In this document: positions 7,539 to 15,597 of the stretch, piece after piece
Layout of the letters: each line of letters opens with the position of its first letter
Position numbering within the stretch: position 1 is the first letter of the stretch
Source of the DNA: Bacillus sp. DNRA2
GTDB taxonomy: Bacteria; Bacillota; Bacilli; Bacillales; Cytobacillaceae
DNA: 64,000 nucleotides
Reading direction: 5' to 3'
Assembly (NCBI RefSeq): GCF_012843265.1
Contig: NZ_JABAIT010000020.1
Location: 1-64,000, forward strand
Notes under the pieces: model-generated
What the model saw: the letters and a program-made list of their open reading frames with translations, nothing else
Database searches by the model: none
What the model was told of the DNA's origin: nothing
Position numbers and translations under genes: made by a program

Positions 7539-8588
7539 TTATCCCAATTTTTCTATTTCTTTTTCGTATGTTTCTTCATCAATTTCGCCATTGATTAACT
7601 TTGCTCGTAGCTTCTTTTTATGATCAGTTAAATCTTTTTTATCGATTTTTTGAACTGACTTACCTCTAGTTGGCTTTTTGACAGCCTTCTTGCTTGCCGG
7701 TCCAGACGGTTTTGAATTATTACGATTCCCTTTTAAACCTAAGAACACAAATACACCAGCAATGATAACGGAAATACCAATGATGATTGCTCCACTTGTT
7801 CCGATGATAGGTTTATCTGATTTGTTATTATTGAGGACTTGATCAGTAGCACTTTGTCCATTTACACCACTATGATTTTCATCATTTGGTGGATTTTGTT
7901 CACTCACTGTTTTCAGTGTTGAAGTATTATCTTCTTTAACATAGGATGCAGTAATGTTGACTGCTTCCCCTTGCTTTTTATTAGTATATTGATAGACATG
8001 AAGTTTCTCTGCGTACTCACTATCTGTTGTACTTGTTGCAGTAGGTTCTATTTTAAAGTCTTTAGACTTAAGTGGTGCGTAAACAATGATATCTAAGCTT
8101 TCTGTGTCAGCTGGATTTACATAATTAAATGTAAACTTTTTTGTATCAGTGACTTGAATGTCGCTAGTGTAAAATTCAACTACAAAGCTGTAGGTTTTAC
8201 CCTTTTTAATTGGCTCTGCCGGTTTCCAGGTAACAACACCTTTATCTTTATTAATTTCAAATGGTCGTTGTACTTCTGGATCCTTTTCGTTAGGAAACTC
8301 GGCTACAAGATAAATTTCAAAATTTTTATCGTTTACTGGTGCTTTAAACTCGACTTCCCCGGTAAAATCTTCACCTGTATTATTGGTAAAGGTTCCATAA
8401 TAACCCAACAATAATGAAGGCTGATCTTTTGGCCAGTTTTCTGGATAGTCAAACTCTGGCATTACCTGAATTTGCATCTCTTTATATGGGAATTTCTCTG
8501 TTGGGAAATCTCCGGCAGCACTTACGCTTGGAATGAACGCTGCTATTAATAATGCAGTAATAACAAATGATGCTAATCTCTTAAGCAT
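7539..8588 (-). CDS. Unknown exported protein, first gene of the ccm operon
   Basis: This 349-residue protein has a signal peptide (about residues 1-24), an extracytoplasmic beta-rich region (about 30-215), a Ser/Asn-rich linker, one membrane span (about 266-286) and a basic cytoplasmic tail. The tail ends in LRAKLINGEIDEETYEKEIEKLG, which looks like a SHOCT-type short C-terminal module. I do not recognise a family for the outer part. It shares its layout with the 3154-4170 gene in the same operon. The start ATG 8588 has GAGGAGG upstream. A role in presenting heme or apocytochrome is possible but unproven. Confidence 0.85.
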   Translation of the reverse strand: MLKRLASFVITALLIAAFIPSVSAAGDFPTEKFPYKEMQIQVMPEFDYPENWPKDQPSLLLGYYGTFTNNTGEDFTGEVEFKAPVNDKNFEIYLVAEFPNEKDPEVQRPFEINKDKGVVTWKPAEPIKKGKTYSFVVEFYTSDIQVTDTKKFTFNYVNPADTESLDIIVYAPLKSKDFKIEPTATSTTDSEYAEKLHVYQYTNKKQGEAVNITASYVKEDNTSTLKTVSEQNPPNDENHSGVNGQSATDQVLNNNKSDKPIIGTSGAIIIGISVIIAGVFVFLGLKGNRNNSKPSGPASKKAVKKPTRGKSVQKIDKKDLTDHKKKLRAKLINGEIDEETYEKEIEKLG

Positions 8589-8962
8589 TTTACTCCTCCT
8601 CGTGAAAACAAAACTGTTTTTACTATAATCCCCTTAGAAAAACTATAATCTTTTCTGGATGCTTTGCGGTGTTGTTCAGGTGAACATTTTGTTAAAAGCA
8701 AAAATCTTATGCTTTTTGTCAAAAAAAAATCAAAAAACATTCACATTTACTATATTGATAACTTAATTCCTCATAAAATATTATCAATGATTGAATTTGT
8801 TTCAAGGATTACAAATGGAATATTAATATAATAAATCACTGTAAAGGTGGTTGATTTTCGAATATTTTATTACAAATAATTTTAGAAAAAATAATTAATT
8901 CAACAGTTTCGCTCATGACAAATATGATTTTGTTCCTCTGTTCATACAATTGATCCGAACAC
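8589..8962. other. Intergenic region upstream of the ccm operon
   Basis: About 370 AT-rich bases hold no ORF that I can support. The ccm promoter must lie here. A weak candidate on the minus strand is TTGATT, an 18-bp spacer and TAAGAT around 8704-8734. The region also holds a perfect 14-bp palindrome at 8673-8686 and a TTGATAA/TTATCAA inverted pair at 8755-8787. Confidence 0.5.
8673..8686. promoter_or_regulatory. Palindrome upstream of the ccm operon, possible operator
   Basis: TGTTCA-GG-TGAACA is a perfect 6+6 palindrome located 85-98 bp upstream of the first ccm-operon start. The distance suits a regulator site at or just below a promoter. I do not recognise the regulator; the half-site is not the TGTGA half-site of Fnr. 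Confidence 0.35.
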
Positions 8963-8999
8963 AAAAACAGCTGACATCCAATCAACGTCAGCTGTTTTT
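8963..8999 (-). terminator. Terminator of the selenoprotein-cytochrome c unit
   Basis: AAAAACAGCTGAC (8963-8975) pairs perfectly with GTCAGCTGTTTTT (8987-8999). On the minus strand the stem runs into a T-tract just after the cytochrome stop at 9004. It separates this unit from the ccm operon. Confidence 0.9.
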
Positions 9000-9003
9000 A
9001 TCA

Positions 9004-9657
9004 TTATTTACTTGGTAACGTACGGATATAAGTGATAATATCGCTTATTTCCTGCTTGCTAAGTTGTCTAATCCCATCTGCACCTTCAAGTGACGGTGCC
9101 ATTCTTGTTTCTTCACGTCCATACGCCGTACTAATCCACAATTGATGATCAGTTGTATACTGTATTTTTTGCGGACTAGTTAGGACGGTTCCCATTTTCT
9201 TCTTACCTGCACCATCCATCCCGTGACAGGTTGCGCAGAAAACGTCATATAGTTTTTTCCCATTTTCCGGATTCCCACTAATTTTTTCAGGTGCTTCAAG
9301 TTCAATTGATTTCTTTTGCCAATTGCGCATATAAGCAACGACATTTTTCAAATCTTCTTCACTTAAGTTCGCACCATAGGCAGGCATGACCGTTCCGTCT
9401 CTTCCATATTTCACCTGATTATAGAGATCCTTATCAGAATAAGTATTTAGGAAGTGCTGATTATTGATTGCCGTTCCTTCCTTTGCACCTGATCCTTTTC
9501 CATCATCTCCATGACAGGCGAAGCATTGCTGCTGATAGATTTTTTCTCCAGCGGCAATCGCTTTGTCATCCTTTTTTGTTAATAAACTGCTATTACTAAT
9601 AACGACGACGATTCCAATTGTAACTAAGATATAGATACCGATTAAGATTTTCTTCAT
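9004..9657 (-). CDS. Membrane-anchored diheme cytochrome c
   Basis: This 217-residue protein has an N-terminal membrane anchor (about residues 3-22) and two cytochrome c domains. The heme motifs are CFACH (45-49) and CATCH (141-145). Likely distal Met ligands are Met91 (TVMPAYG) and Met186 (TRMAPS). Such c-type cytochromes pass electrons on the outer face of the membrane. Start ATG 9657 is preferred because AAGGGGA lies 6 nt upstream; an in-frame start at 9711 would overlap the previous gene. It lies 10 bp after the PCYCGC lipoprotein gene and close to the ccm genes that could mature it. Confidence 0.93.
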   Translation of the reverse strand: MKKILIGIYILVTIGIVVVISNSSLLTKKDDKAIAAGEKIYQQQCFACHGDDGKGSGAKEGTAINNQHFLNTYSDKDLYNQVKYGRDGTVMPAYGANLSEEDLKNVVAYMRNWQKKSIELEAPEKISGNPENGKKLYDVFCATCHGMDGAGKKKMGTVLTSPQKIQYTTDHQLWISTAYGREETRMAPSLEGADGIRQLSKQEISDIITYIRTLPSK

Positions 9658-9667
9658 ACTATTCCCC

Positions 9668-10105
9668 TTACTTAGGTGTAGGAGTAGGTGTGGGTTCCCC
9701 AAAATCTTCATATTTTTTAGTAATATAGCTATTAATTTCTTTTAGGCTCTTACCGTCTTTATTCATCTCTACCGCCTCACGGGCGATGTCTACACAAACG
9801 TCTCAGGCGACCCCCATTTGATCCCATTCGACGACTGCATTATTTTTATCCATTCCGCCAACAAAACAATCAAGGTTACTAACGTGTCCGTCAGTACTAC
9901 CACAACCACAATAGCAAGGCACAGATGCTAGTACCTCTGGGTAGGTTGCAGCCATGATGTACGTTTCTTGAATTAGTTCTGATGTATTTTTTACGTAGTC
10001 AGGTAATTCCTTGTGCTTTGAATCGAGGGTAAGCTTCTCATCTTTGCCACAGCCTGCCAAGACGATCATCGACACAATTACCAATATAAAAGCAAGTCGT
10101 TTCAC
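9668..10105 (-). CDS. PCYCGC-motif lipoprotein with in-frame TGA, candidate selenoprotein
   Basis: The frame from ATG 10105 to TAA 9668 is 146 codons with one internal TGA at 9805-9803 (codon 101). The N-terminus is a lipoprotein signal with lipobox LAGC (Cys19). The family hallmark PCYCGCG is at residues 63-69, followed by GHVSNLDCF. After the TGA the frame continues with DVCVDIAREAVEMNKDGKSLKEI, a family-like C-terminus, and a Pro/Thr tail. As I recall the family, a Cys-x2-Cys pair occupies this place, so TGA replaces the first Cys (UxxC). A GC-rich hairpin follows at 9787-9771. Sec insertion is the best explanation; a nonsense mutation is the alternative. selA, selB, selC and selD are not in this window. 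Confidence 0.75.
9771..9805 (-). promoter_or_regulatory. Candidate bacterial SECIS element
   Basis: On the minus strand, the UGA (9805-9803) is followed after 15 nt by AUCGCC (9787-9782), loop CGUGA (9781-9777) and GGCGGU (9776-9771). This is a 6-bp stem with one G-U pair. The loop starts 21 nt after the UGA and has G as its second base. These values fit the general bSECIS description: a loop 16-37 nt after the Sec codon, a short stem, and a G among the first two loop bases. Confidence 0.6.
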
Positions 10106-10306
10106 TGTTGTCCTCCTTCAACGTTGATAATATAGGTGTAATCTAGGTGTTCATAACATCACATAAAAATATTTTAACAACATAAAACTTACTAAAATCA
10201 TTTTAATTATTACTATTTAGTGAAGAAATATACCTCATTCACAAAATTTTTCTAAAATAATTTATCTATTTTCAGAACATCATATACTAGAATACTTTTT
10301 TTGTAC

Positions 10307-10350
10307 AAAAAAATCCTCCAATGTCGTTTAGACCATTGAAGGATTTTTTT
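10307..10350 (-). terminator. efp terminator
   Basis: AAAAAATCCT-c-CAATG pairs with CATTG-a-AGGATTTTTT around a loop (about 10307-10350). It lies just after the efp stop, and on the minus strand it ends in a T-tract. Confidence 0.88.
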
Positions 10351-10361
10351 AATAAATATGA

Positions 10362-10919
10362 TTATGCACGTGATACGTAGCTGCTATCAGTTGTATTGAT
10401 GATTAGGCGGTCTCCTTGGTTTACGAAGAAAGGAACTTGTACGACTAATCCAGTTTCAACAGTTGCTGGTTTTGTACCACCTGAAGCAGTATCACCTTTA
10501 ATACCAGGCTCAGTTTCAGTTACTTCAAGTTCTACTGTATTAGGTAGCTCGACACCAAGTGTTTCACCATGATACATCATGATTGATACTTCCATATTCT
10601 CTTTTAAGAATTTCAATTCGTATTCAATTGTAGATGCTGCTAGTTCAATTTGCTCATAAGATTCGTTATCCATGAAGATATGTTGGTCTCCACTTGCATA
10701 AAGGTATTGCATTCTTCGGTTGTCGATTTGAGCCTTTGCTACTTTTTCACCAGCACGAAATGTCTTCTCTTGAATGGCACCATTACGTAAGTTACGAAGC
10801 TTTGAACGAACAAATGCAGCTCCTTTACCAGGTTTTACGTGTTGGAAATCCATTACACGCCAAATACTTCCATCAACCTCAATTGTTAAGCCTGTACGAA
10901 AATCGTTAACAGAAATCAT
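10362..10919 (-). CDS. efp: Translation elongation factor P
   Basis: This is a 185-residue EF-P of normal length with the three-domain sequence pattern. The tip loop VKPGKGAAF places Lys32 at the site that is modified with 5-aminopentanol in Bacillus subtilis. EF-P relieves ribosome stalling at polyproline. The C-terminal signature [22 protein letters not shown] is present. The start ATG 10919 has AGGAGG upstream. It lies 23 bp after the Xaa-Pro peptidase gene, a conserved pairing in Bacilli. Confidence 0.98.
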   Translation of the reverse strand: MISVNDFRTGLTIEVDGSIWRVMDFQHVKPGKGAAFVRSKLRNLRNGAIQEKTFRAGEKVAKAQIDNRRMQYLYASGDQHIFMDNESYEQIELAASTIEYELKFLKENMEVSIMMYHGETLGVELPNTVELEVTETEPGIKGDTASGGTKPATVETGLVVQVPFFVNQGDRLIINTTDSSYVSRA

Positions 10920-10942
10920 GCGAAAAATCCTCCTAAATTCAA

Positions 10943-12004
10943 TTAAAGAATCATTAGTTCTTTTGTCGAGTGCGTCAGCAATTCATTATGATCTTTTGTA
11001 ATCATGATGTCATCTTCAATCCGAACTCCACCAAGACCCGGGATGTAAATCCCTGGTTCTACAGTTACAATCATCCCTGGTAAAAGCTTCAGGTCCGATC
11101 TTAAGGAAAGAGCAGGCCCTTCGTGAACTTCAAGTCCGATGCCATGTCCAGTCGAATGACCAAAATATTCACCGTAACCTTTTTCAGTTATGTAATCCCT
11201 TGTTAGCGCATCCGCTTCTTTTCCAGTCATTCCTGGCTTAATTCCCTCAACCCCACGCATTTGTGCTTCATATACAATCATATAGATATCTTTTAGCTTA
11301 GGGTCTGGGTCGCCAAGTGCAATGGTTCGTGTAATATCAGAAACATATCCTTTGTAATACGCACCATAATCCAGTGTAATCATATCGCCTTTTTCAATGA
11401 TTTTATCGCTTGCAACACCGTGAGGCAATGCAGAACGTTGTCCACTTGCGACAATCGTATCAAAGGATGATGATGTTGCACCTGCTGCTCTCATAAAGAA
11501 CTCCAATTCATTTGACACCTCTAGCTCAGTAAGCCCAGGGCGAATGAAATCTAATATGTGTTTAAATGCCGCATCAGCTATGTCTGCAGCTTCCTTTAAT
11601 ATCTTAATCTCTGATTCGGTCTTAATCAAGCGCAACTTTTCAATTATGCCTGAAATTGGGACTAATTCCGCCTTCAACGCAGCCTTATATTCACTATATG
11701 TAGAAAAAGAAATGAAGTCTTGCTCAAATCCAAGCTTATGAACTCCTAATTGCTCTATTTGACTGGCAATTTCCGCAATGATGGAAGGTCCGTGTTTTAT
11801 AATTTTGAAACCTTCACATTGTTTGGTTGCTTGTTCAATATAACGGAAATCTGTGATAAACAACGCTTGATTTGCTGTTATCAACGCCACACCTGCTGTT
11901 CCGGTAAAATTAGTCATATAGCGCCGATTATAAGTACTTGTAATAAGTAAAGCATCAATACCAAGATCATCAAATTTCGAACGTAATTTGTTAAGTTTCT
12001 CCAT
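10943..12004 (-). CDS. Xaa-Pro peptidase, M24 family (YqhT-type)
   Basis: This is a 353-residue M24B aminopeptidase-like enzyme. An N-terminal creatinase domain (about 1-125) is followed by the pita-bread catalytic domain. Metal-ligand motifs are visible: [17 protein letters not shown] with two Asp, [16 protein letters not shown] with His, [10 protein letters not shown] with Glu, and GVRIEDD with Glu. It cleaves N-terminal residues or dipeptides before proline. The start ATG 12004 has GGGAGAGG about 8 nt upstream. It precedes efp, as in Bacillus subtilis. The papA and pepQ names are used inconsistently, so no symbol is assigned. Confidence 0.95.
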   Translation of the reverse strand: MEKLNKLRSKFDDLGIDALLITSTYNRRYMTNFTGTAGVALITANQALFITDFRYIEQATKQCEGFKIIKHGPSIIAEIASQIEQLGVHKLGFEQDFISFSTYSEYKAALKAELVPISGIIEKLRLIKTESEIKILKEAADIADAAFKHILDFIRPGLTELEVSNELEFFMRAAGATSSSFDTIVASGQRSALPHGVASDKIIEKGDMITLDYGAYYKGYVSDITRTIALGDPDPKLKDIYMIVYEAQMRGVEGIKPGMTGKEADALTRDYITEKGYGEYFGHSTGHGIGLEVHEGPALSLRSDLKLLPGMIVTVEPGIYIPGLGGVRIEDDIMITKDHNELLTHSTKELMIL

Positions 12005-12088
12005 ATTCCATTCCTCTCCCTTTCATGTTGATCAGATTATGCATATTTATTCTATCACAAAAAAATTCTAACAAACCACCAGGTCAAC

Positions 12089-12604
12089 TTAACTTGCGAC
12101 CTGACTTTTTTTACTTTCAATCTTTCGAATTTCATTTTCCTCATATGAAATGGAATATCCAACAAAAACTCCATATAAGATATATATACAGACAGAAGTA
12201 ATGATGGTCATTCTTGGTAACTCAGTAAATGGGCGAATACCAGGAAAAATCGGGTTAAGCACTAGAAAAACTAAAAGAAATAATAATACACCGTAAAGCA
12301 TACCCACATACAAATTATTAAATTTACGTAACGTTGAATAATAAAGGATTGCAGCACCGATAGAGATAAGCCCCATCAAAATAATCGAAATGACGGTCCC
12401 GAGCCACTGCTCCTTCCAAGCACCAATCGTCCACGGCTCGATGATTACATTTGGTCGAATTTCGGTAAAATTAAATATGTAGGCAAAATAGGCGATTGTA
12501 CTCCAAACCAGCCCCCCAACAAAACCAATGGTCATAACCATTGCAAAAAAAGATAATGGCTTTTCACGTTGTGATTGCTCCAATTTTGCTTGATCTTCCG
12601 CCAT
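12089..12604 (-). CDS. yqhR: YqhR-type four-helix membrane protein (FigP)
   Basis: This 171-residue protein has four membrane spans and charged ends. It matches YqhR in sequence pattern and position near the Xaa-Pro peptidase. From recalled literature, YqhR was renamed FigP and works with SpoVAF as an ion-conducting complex that boosts spore germination. Start ATG 12604 is chosen because GGAGGT lies 7 nt upstream; the in-frame ATG at 12619 overlaps that RBS. In Bacillus subtilis, aroQ (yqhS) and yqhQ are neighbours; both are absent here. A SpoVAF-like gene lies at 41964-43427. Confidence 0.8.
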   Translation of the reverse strand: MAEDQAKLEQSQREKPLSFFAMVMTIGFVGGLVWSTIAYFAYIFNFTEIRPNVIIEPWTIGAWKEQWLGTVISIILMGLISIGAAILYYSTLRKFNNLYVGMLYGVLLFLLVFLVLNPIFPGIRPFTELPRMTIITSVCIYILYGVFVGYSISYEENEIRKIESKKSQVAS

Positions 12605-13088
12605 TTTCAACACCTCCATTAGCTATTATGTCCACATGGATATAATCAATTGCAATACAGAGCAAATTAACAACAAGAATATTTTCATTAATTAAAAAAA
12701 AGAATTTTCCTCCAACCTAGAGGTTTTATCGGTTTTTTAGTAGAATAAAATAGAGTAGGAAATGTTTTTCCTATTTCATCAGCAATTTTAGCGAATTTCC
12801 AAATTGTTGGGTTCCTTTTCGTAGCTCTTTGCATAGAATAACTAATACCTTTGTTGAAAAAACGTGCAGTTTGAATCCATCATCATTACTTTTCTTTGGA
12901 TGCATTACTGTCCTATAATTCGTTTCAATTTTCTGAAACTATCCGAATGCAGACAGAGTGGGGGCTATTTAGAGAGAGAGAAAGCAACTAAAAATGCAAA
13001 TGTTTCCGAAGAAATAAAATAAAGTATATGTCATCATAGTTTAAAATTGGTAAATTATGCTTATTATGCTCTTAGGGAGGTGGCTTTC
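12605..13088. other. Intergenic region between yqhR and yqhP
   Basis: About 480 bases contain divergent upstream regions for yqhR (minus) and yqhP (plus). A TATAAT on the plus strand at about 12914-12919 could be a -10 box. A GTTTCA-N6-TGAAAC inverted repeat lies just after it. No coding potential or RNA gene was recognised. Confidence 0.4.
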
Positions 13089-13469
13089 TTGAAAAATCAA
13101 ACTTCATTTATTATTGTGTTAGGGCTCATGATTTTGGCAGCAATCGGGGTTGCAAGTAGTTATATTTCCAATCCAATTGGGTTTATTAAAGGTATAGCTG
13201 TCATCCTAGTCGTGGGTGTTGTAGTTTATTTTATTGTCAAAAGGTTTTACCATTCTAACCCTGAGAAGCGAGAGCAGCGGGCGTTTATCAAGGCAGCAAA
13301 AAAATCAAAAAAGCGTTTGAATCACAAGGATGCAGGTGTGAGTCCGCGCCGTACTTCATCAGCCATTACCACCATCAAAAAAAGTATTCGTCCAAAGAAA
13401 CATTCCAATGCACATTTAACTGTAATCGATGGAAAAAAAGGAAAAAAGAAAAATCGAGCCTCTTTTTGA
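13089..13469 (+). CDS. yqhP: YqhP / SA1362-family membrane protein
   Basis: This 126-residue protein has two membrane spans in the first 55 residues and a strongly basic tail (KKSKKR, RPKKH, KKGKKKNR). It fits the SA1362 family (YqhP), whose function is unknown. Start TTG 13089 is selected because AGGGAGGTGG lies about 8 nt upstream; the longer ATG start at 13047 has no RBS. It is transcribed away from yqhR and toward the patatin-like gene, and both share a bidirectional terminator. Confidence 0.78.
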   Translation: MKNQTSFIIVLGLMILAAIGVASSYISNPIGFIKGIAVILVVGVVVYFIVKRFYHSNPEKREQRAFIKAAKKSKKRLNHKDAGVSPRRTSSAITTIKKSIRPKKHSNAHLTVIDGKKGKKKNRASF

Positions 13470-13480
13470 CCTCGATTTTT
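13449..13480. terminator. Bidirectional terminator between yqhP and yqhO
   Basis: AAAAATCGAG (13449-13458) pairs with CTCGATTTTT (13471-13480), followed by more T on the plus strand. It overlaps the end of yqhP, and its A-rich left arm also serves the converging yqhO. Confidence 0.85.
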
Positions 13481-13492
13481 TTTTTGCTCTTT

Positions 13493-14377
13493 TTAATATG
13501 ACCATGTCTTAAGAAAGTCCGATGCACTATCTCTACCTAGTTTCATTAATTTTTCCTTTTCACTATTAGTGAGTTCAAAATCGATACCTGAAATGCCCTC
13601 GGTCGGAATAAAAATGATATCTTTGACGAGTTTTCTGGATATATATCGTGAATCGTGAGCCTTCATCATCGTTTCAAATAGAGCCTCAAGAAGATTTATC
13701 GCATTATTAACATTATTTTTTTTAAGTTCGTTGGATCGGCTCGTAAGTTTCATTCCGAGTACTGGTCTGCTTTTCATTACATGGTCTTGGTCGAACAACC
13801 ACATTGGAAAATTACTTAATACTCCACCATCAACAATTACACTCACGCCATCATTCGATTTTAATTTTACCGGTTCAAAAAAGTACGGAATGCTACAACT
13901 CATCCGAATGGCTTTGGCGATTGGGAACGTTTCTGGAATAATACCATATTTAGGTAAATCATCTGGTAAAACCAACATCTGACCGTTGGTTAAATCAGAG
14001 GCAATTACTCTTAATGTTTGCGTTGGCAAATCCGCAAACGTATTTAAACCTTTTTGCGCTAATTTTTCGGTAAGCCACTGCTCTAATTGATTTCCCTTAT
14101 ACAGCCCCATGCGCCAGTAAAATAAGAGCCATTTAAGAAGTCCAAATGGAATGATACTCTTACGGGGGTCCATAAACATTTTCAAGTCTAGCTCTTCAAG
14201 TAATTCAAAGATTTGGTGGCTTTTGTAACCAGCAGCTACTAATGCAGCGATAATCGAACCGGCACTCGTTCCGGCGACACGTTTAAAAACGAGGCCGTGC
14301 TTCTCAACCTCCTCTAACGCACCGACTAAGGCAAATCCTTTAATTCCTCCTCCAGAAAAAACACCGTCTATTAACAT
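13493..14377 (-). CDS. yqhO: Patatin-like phospholipase family protein (YqhO)
   Basis: This is a 294-residue patatin-fold esterase. The oxyanion loop is GGGIKG (residues 9-14), the nucleophile motif is GTSAG with Ser38, and the second catalytic residue is Asp183 in VDGGVLSNFP. Family members hydrolyse acyl ester bonds of lipids; the substrate of YqhO is unknown. No signal peptide is seen, so it is cytoplasmic. In Bacillus subtilis yqhO is followed by mntR; here splB and nrdJ lie in that interval instead. Confidence 0.9.
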   Translation of the reverse strand: MLIDGVFSGGGIKGFALVGALEEVEKHGLVFKRVAGTSAGSIIAALVAAGYKSHQIFELLEELDLKMFMDPRKSIIPFGLLKWLLFYWRMGLYKGNQLEQWLTEKLAQKGLNTFADLPTQTLRVIASDLTNGQMLVLPDDLPKYGIIPETFPIAKAIRMSCSIPYFFEPVKLKSNDGVSVIVDGGVLSNFPMWLFDQDHVMKSRPVLGMKLTSRSNELKKNNVNNAINLLEALFETMMKAHDSRYISRKLVKDIIFIPTEGISGIDFELTNSEKEKLMKLGRDSASDFLKTWSY

Positions 14378-14452
14378 AAAAGTCCCCCTATCGATGTTCC
14401 TTGTTACATCTTTAAGCGGCTTTTAGTAAAAATAGTACGGTGTACATGTTAT

Positions 14453-15478
14453 TTAAGTAAAATATTCAATTGTAGCTGTCGGGAAAAACGTATTAATATA
14501 CCCTCGTATGCTTTGTTCAAGATCCTGGGCTTCATCTGTAGGATATACATACTTGCCAATTCCATAGCGACCCCATTTATATTTTCGCTTTTCCTCATCC
14601 ATTTCCAGCTTCGTTTTTGGATATCTTTTTTCGATTACCTTTTTCGCTGGTTTAGTAAAGCGGTGTTGTATCAATTCAAAGCTCAAATCCTTTATGTTAA
14701 CACCTTCAAGAGCGTGGCTCAGCCGTTCAAACAGCTCATAATAGCCTTCCTGCCACCCTTCGTGCATGTAAATTGGAGCAACGATAAACCCAAGCGGATA
14801 ACCTGCATTGGCGACCTTCCTGGCTCCCTCCAGCCTTTCATCAAATGTGGAGGTTGCCGGTTCGAAGTTTTTTATGACATACCTAGAATTGACGCTAAAG
14901 CGGAAGCGTGTTTTACCATTATGCTTTGCATCCAACAAATGATCAACATGATGAAACTTCGTCACAAAACGCAATCTACCTAGCTCAGTTTGTCCAATAA
15001 ATTCGATTGTTTTTTTGAGCGAATGGGTGAGATGATCAAGCCCAACTATATCTGACGTACAGGCAGCCTCGAATCGGGTTATTTCCGGTTTACGTTCATC
15101 GATATACTTCTGGGCCTGGGCAAAGATTTCGTCCAAATTAACATACGTACGAAGGTATGGCTTGCTGCCTAGGGTTGTTTGTAAATAGCAATAGTGGCAA
15201 TGACCCATGCAGCCAGTTGCAAGTGGAATCGCATATTCAGCAGATGGCTTTGAGGTATCGAATTTAAGTGTTCTTCTGATGCCGACAACAAGAGTTGATT
15301 TGGCATTTCGGTATTGCTGCAGTTCATTATCACCGGGAATACCTCTGACTTGGTTGTGGGAGGTGGTTTCTCTGACTTCAATTCCCATGTCGGTGAACTT
15401 TTGGTGGAGTTCTCGGCCTAATGGGTATTCGAGTGCCTGGGGCTCAATAAATACGAGTTGCGGGATGAATGGTTCCAT
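14453..15478 (-). CDS. splB: Spore photoproduct lyase
   Basis: This is a 341-residue radical SAM enzyme. The cluster motif CxxxCxxC is at Cys90, Cys94 and Cys97 (CMGHCHYC), and the H-atom donor cysteine is Cys140 (FEAACTS). Both match characterised SplB proteins. It reverses 5-thyminyl-5,6-dihydrothymine in spore DNA at germination. Start ATG 15478 gives the standard length and has AGAGGAC about 8 nt upstream; the longer frame to 15733 runs into repeats. splA, usually upstream, is not visible. The gene is alone between yqhO and nrdJ, unlike Bacillus subtilis. Confidence 0.96.
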   Translation of the reverse strand: MEPFIPQLVFIEPQALEYPLGRELHQKFTDMGIEVRETTSHNQVRGIPGDNELQQYRNAKSTLVVGIRRTLKFDTSKPSAEYAIPLATGCMGHCHYCYLQTTLGSKPYLRTYVNLDEIFAQAQKYIDERKPEITRFEAACTSDIVGLDHLTHSLKKTIEFIGQTELGRLRFVTKFHHVDHLLDAKHNGKTRFRFSVNSRYVIKNFEPATSTFDERLEGARKVANAGYPLGFIVAPIYMHEGWQEGYYELFERLSHALEGVNIKDLSFELIQHRFTKPAKKVIEKRYPKTKLEMDEEKRKYKWGRYGIGKYVYPTDEAQDLEQSIRGYINTFFPTATIEYFT

Positions 15479-15597
15479 GGTATTTGTCCTCTTTTCGTCG
15501 GTATTGATGTTTGTAGTATGGGCAAAGTTGCGAAAAGAGGGGAGAGAAAAATGTTTCCAGATACGTGGATTATTTTGATTGGTCTTGGTTTGTCTAT

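Noticed and set aside
8755-8787. TTGATAA/TTATCAA as an Fnr-type site upstream of ccm
   Set aside because: The spacer is about 19 nt, far from the TTGAT-N4-ATCAA or TGTGA-N6-TCACA layouts.
9658-9711. Extended start of the diheme cytochrome at 9711
   Set aside because: The extension has no RBS, overlaps the tail of the PCYCGC gene, and would put a non-signal sequence before the membrane anchor.
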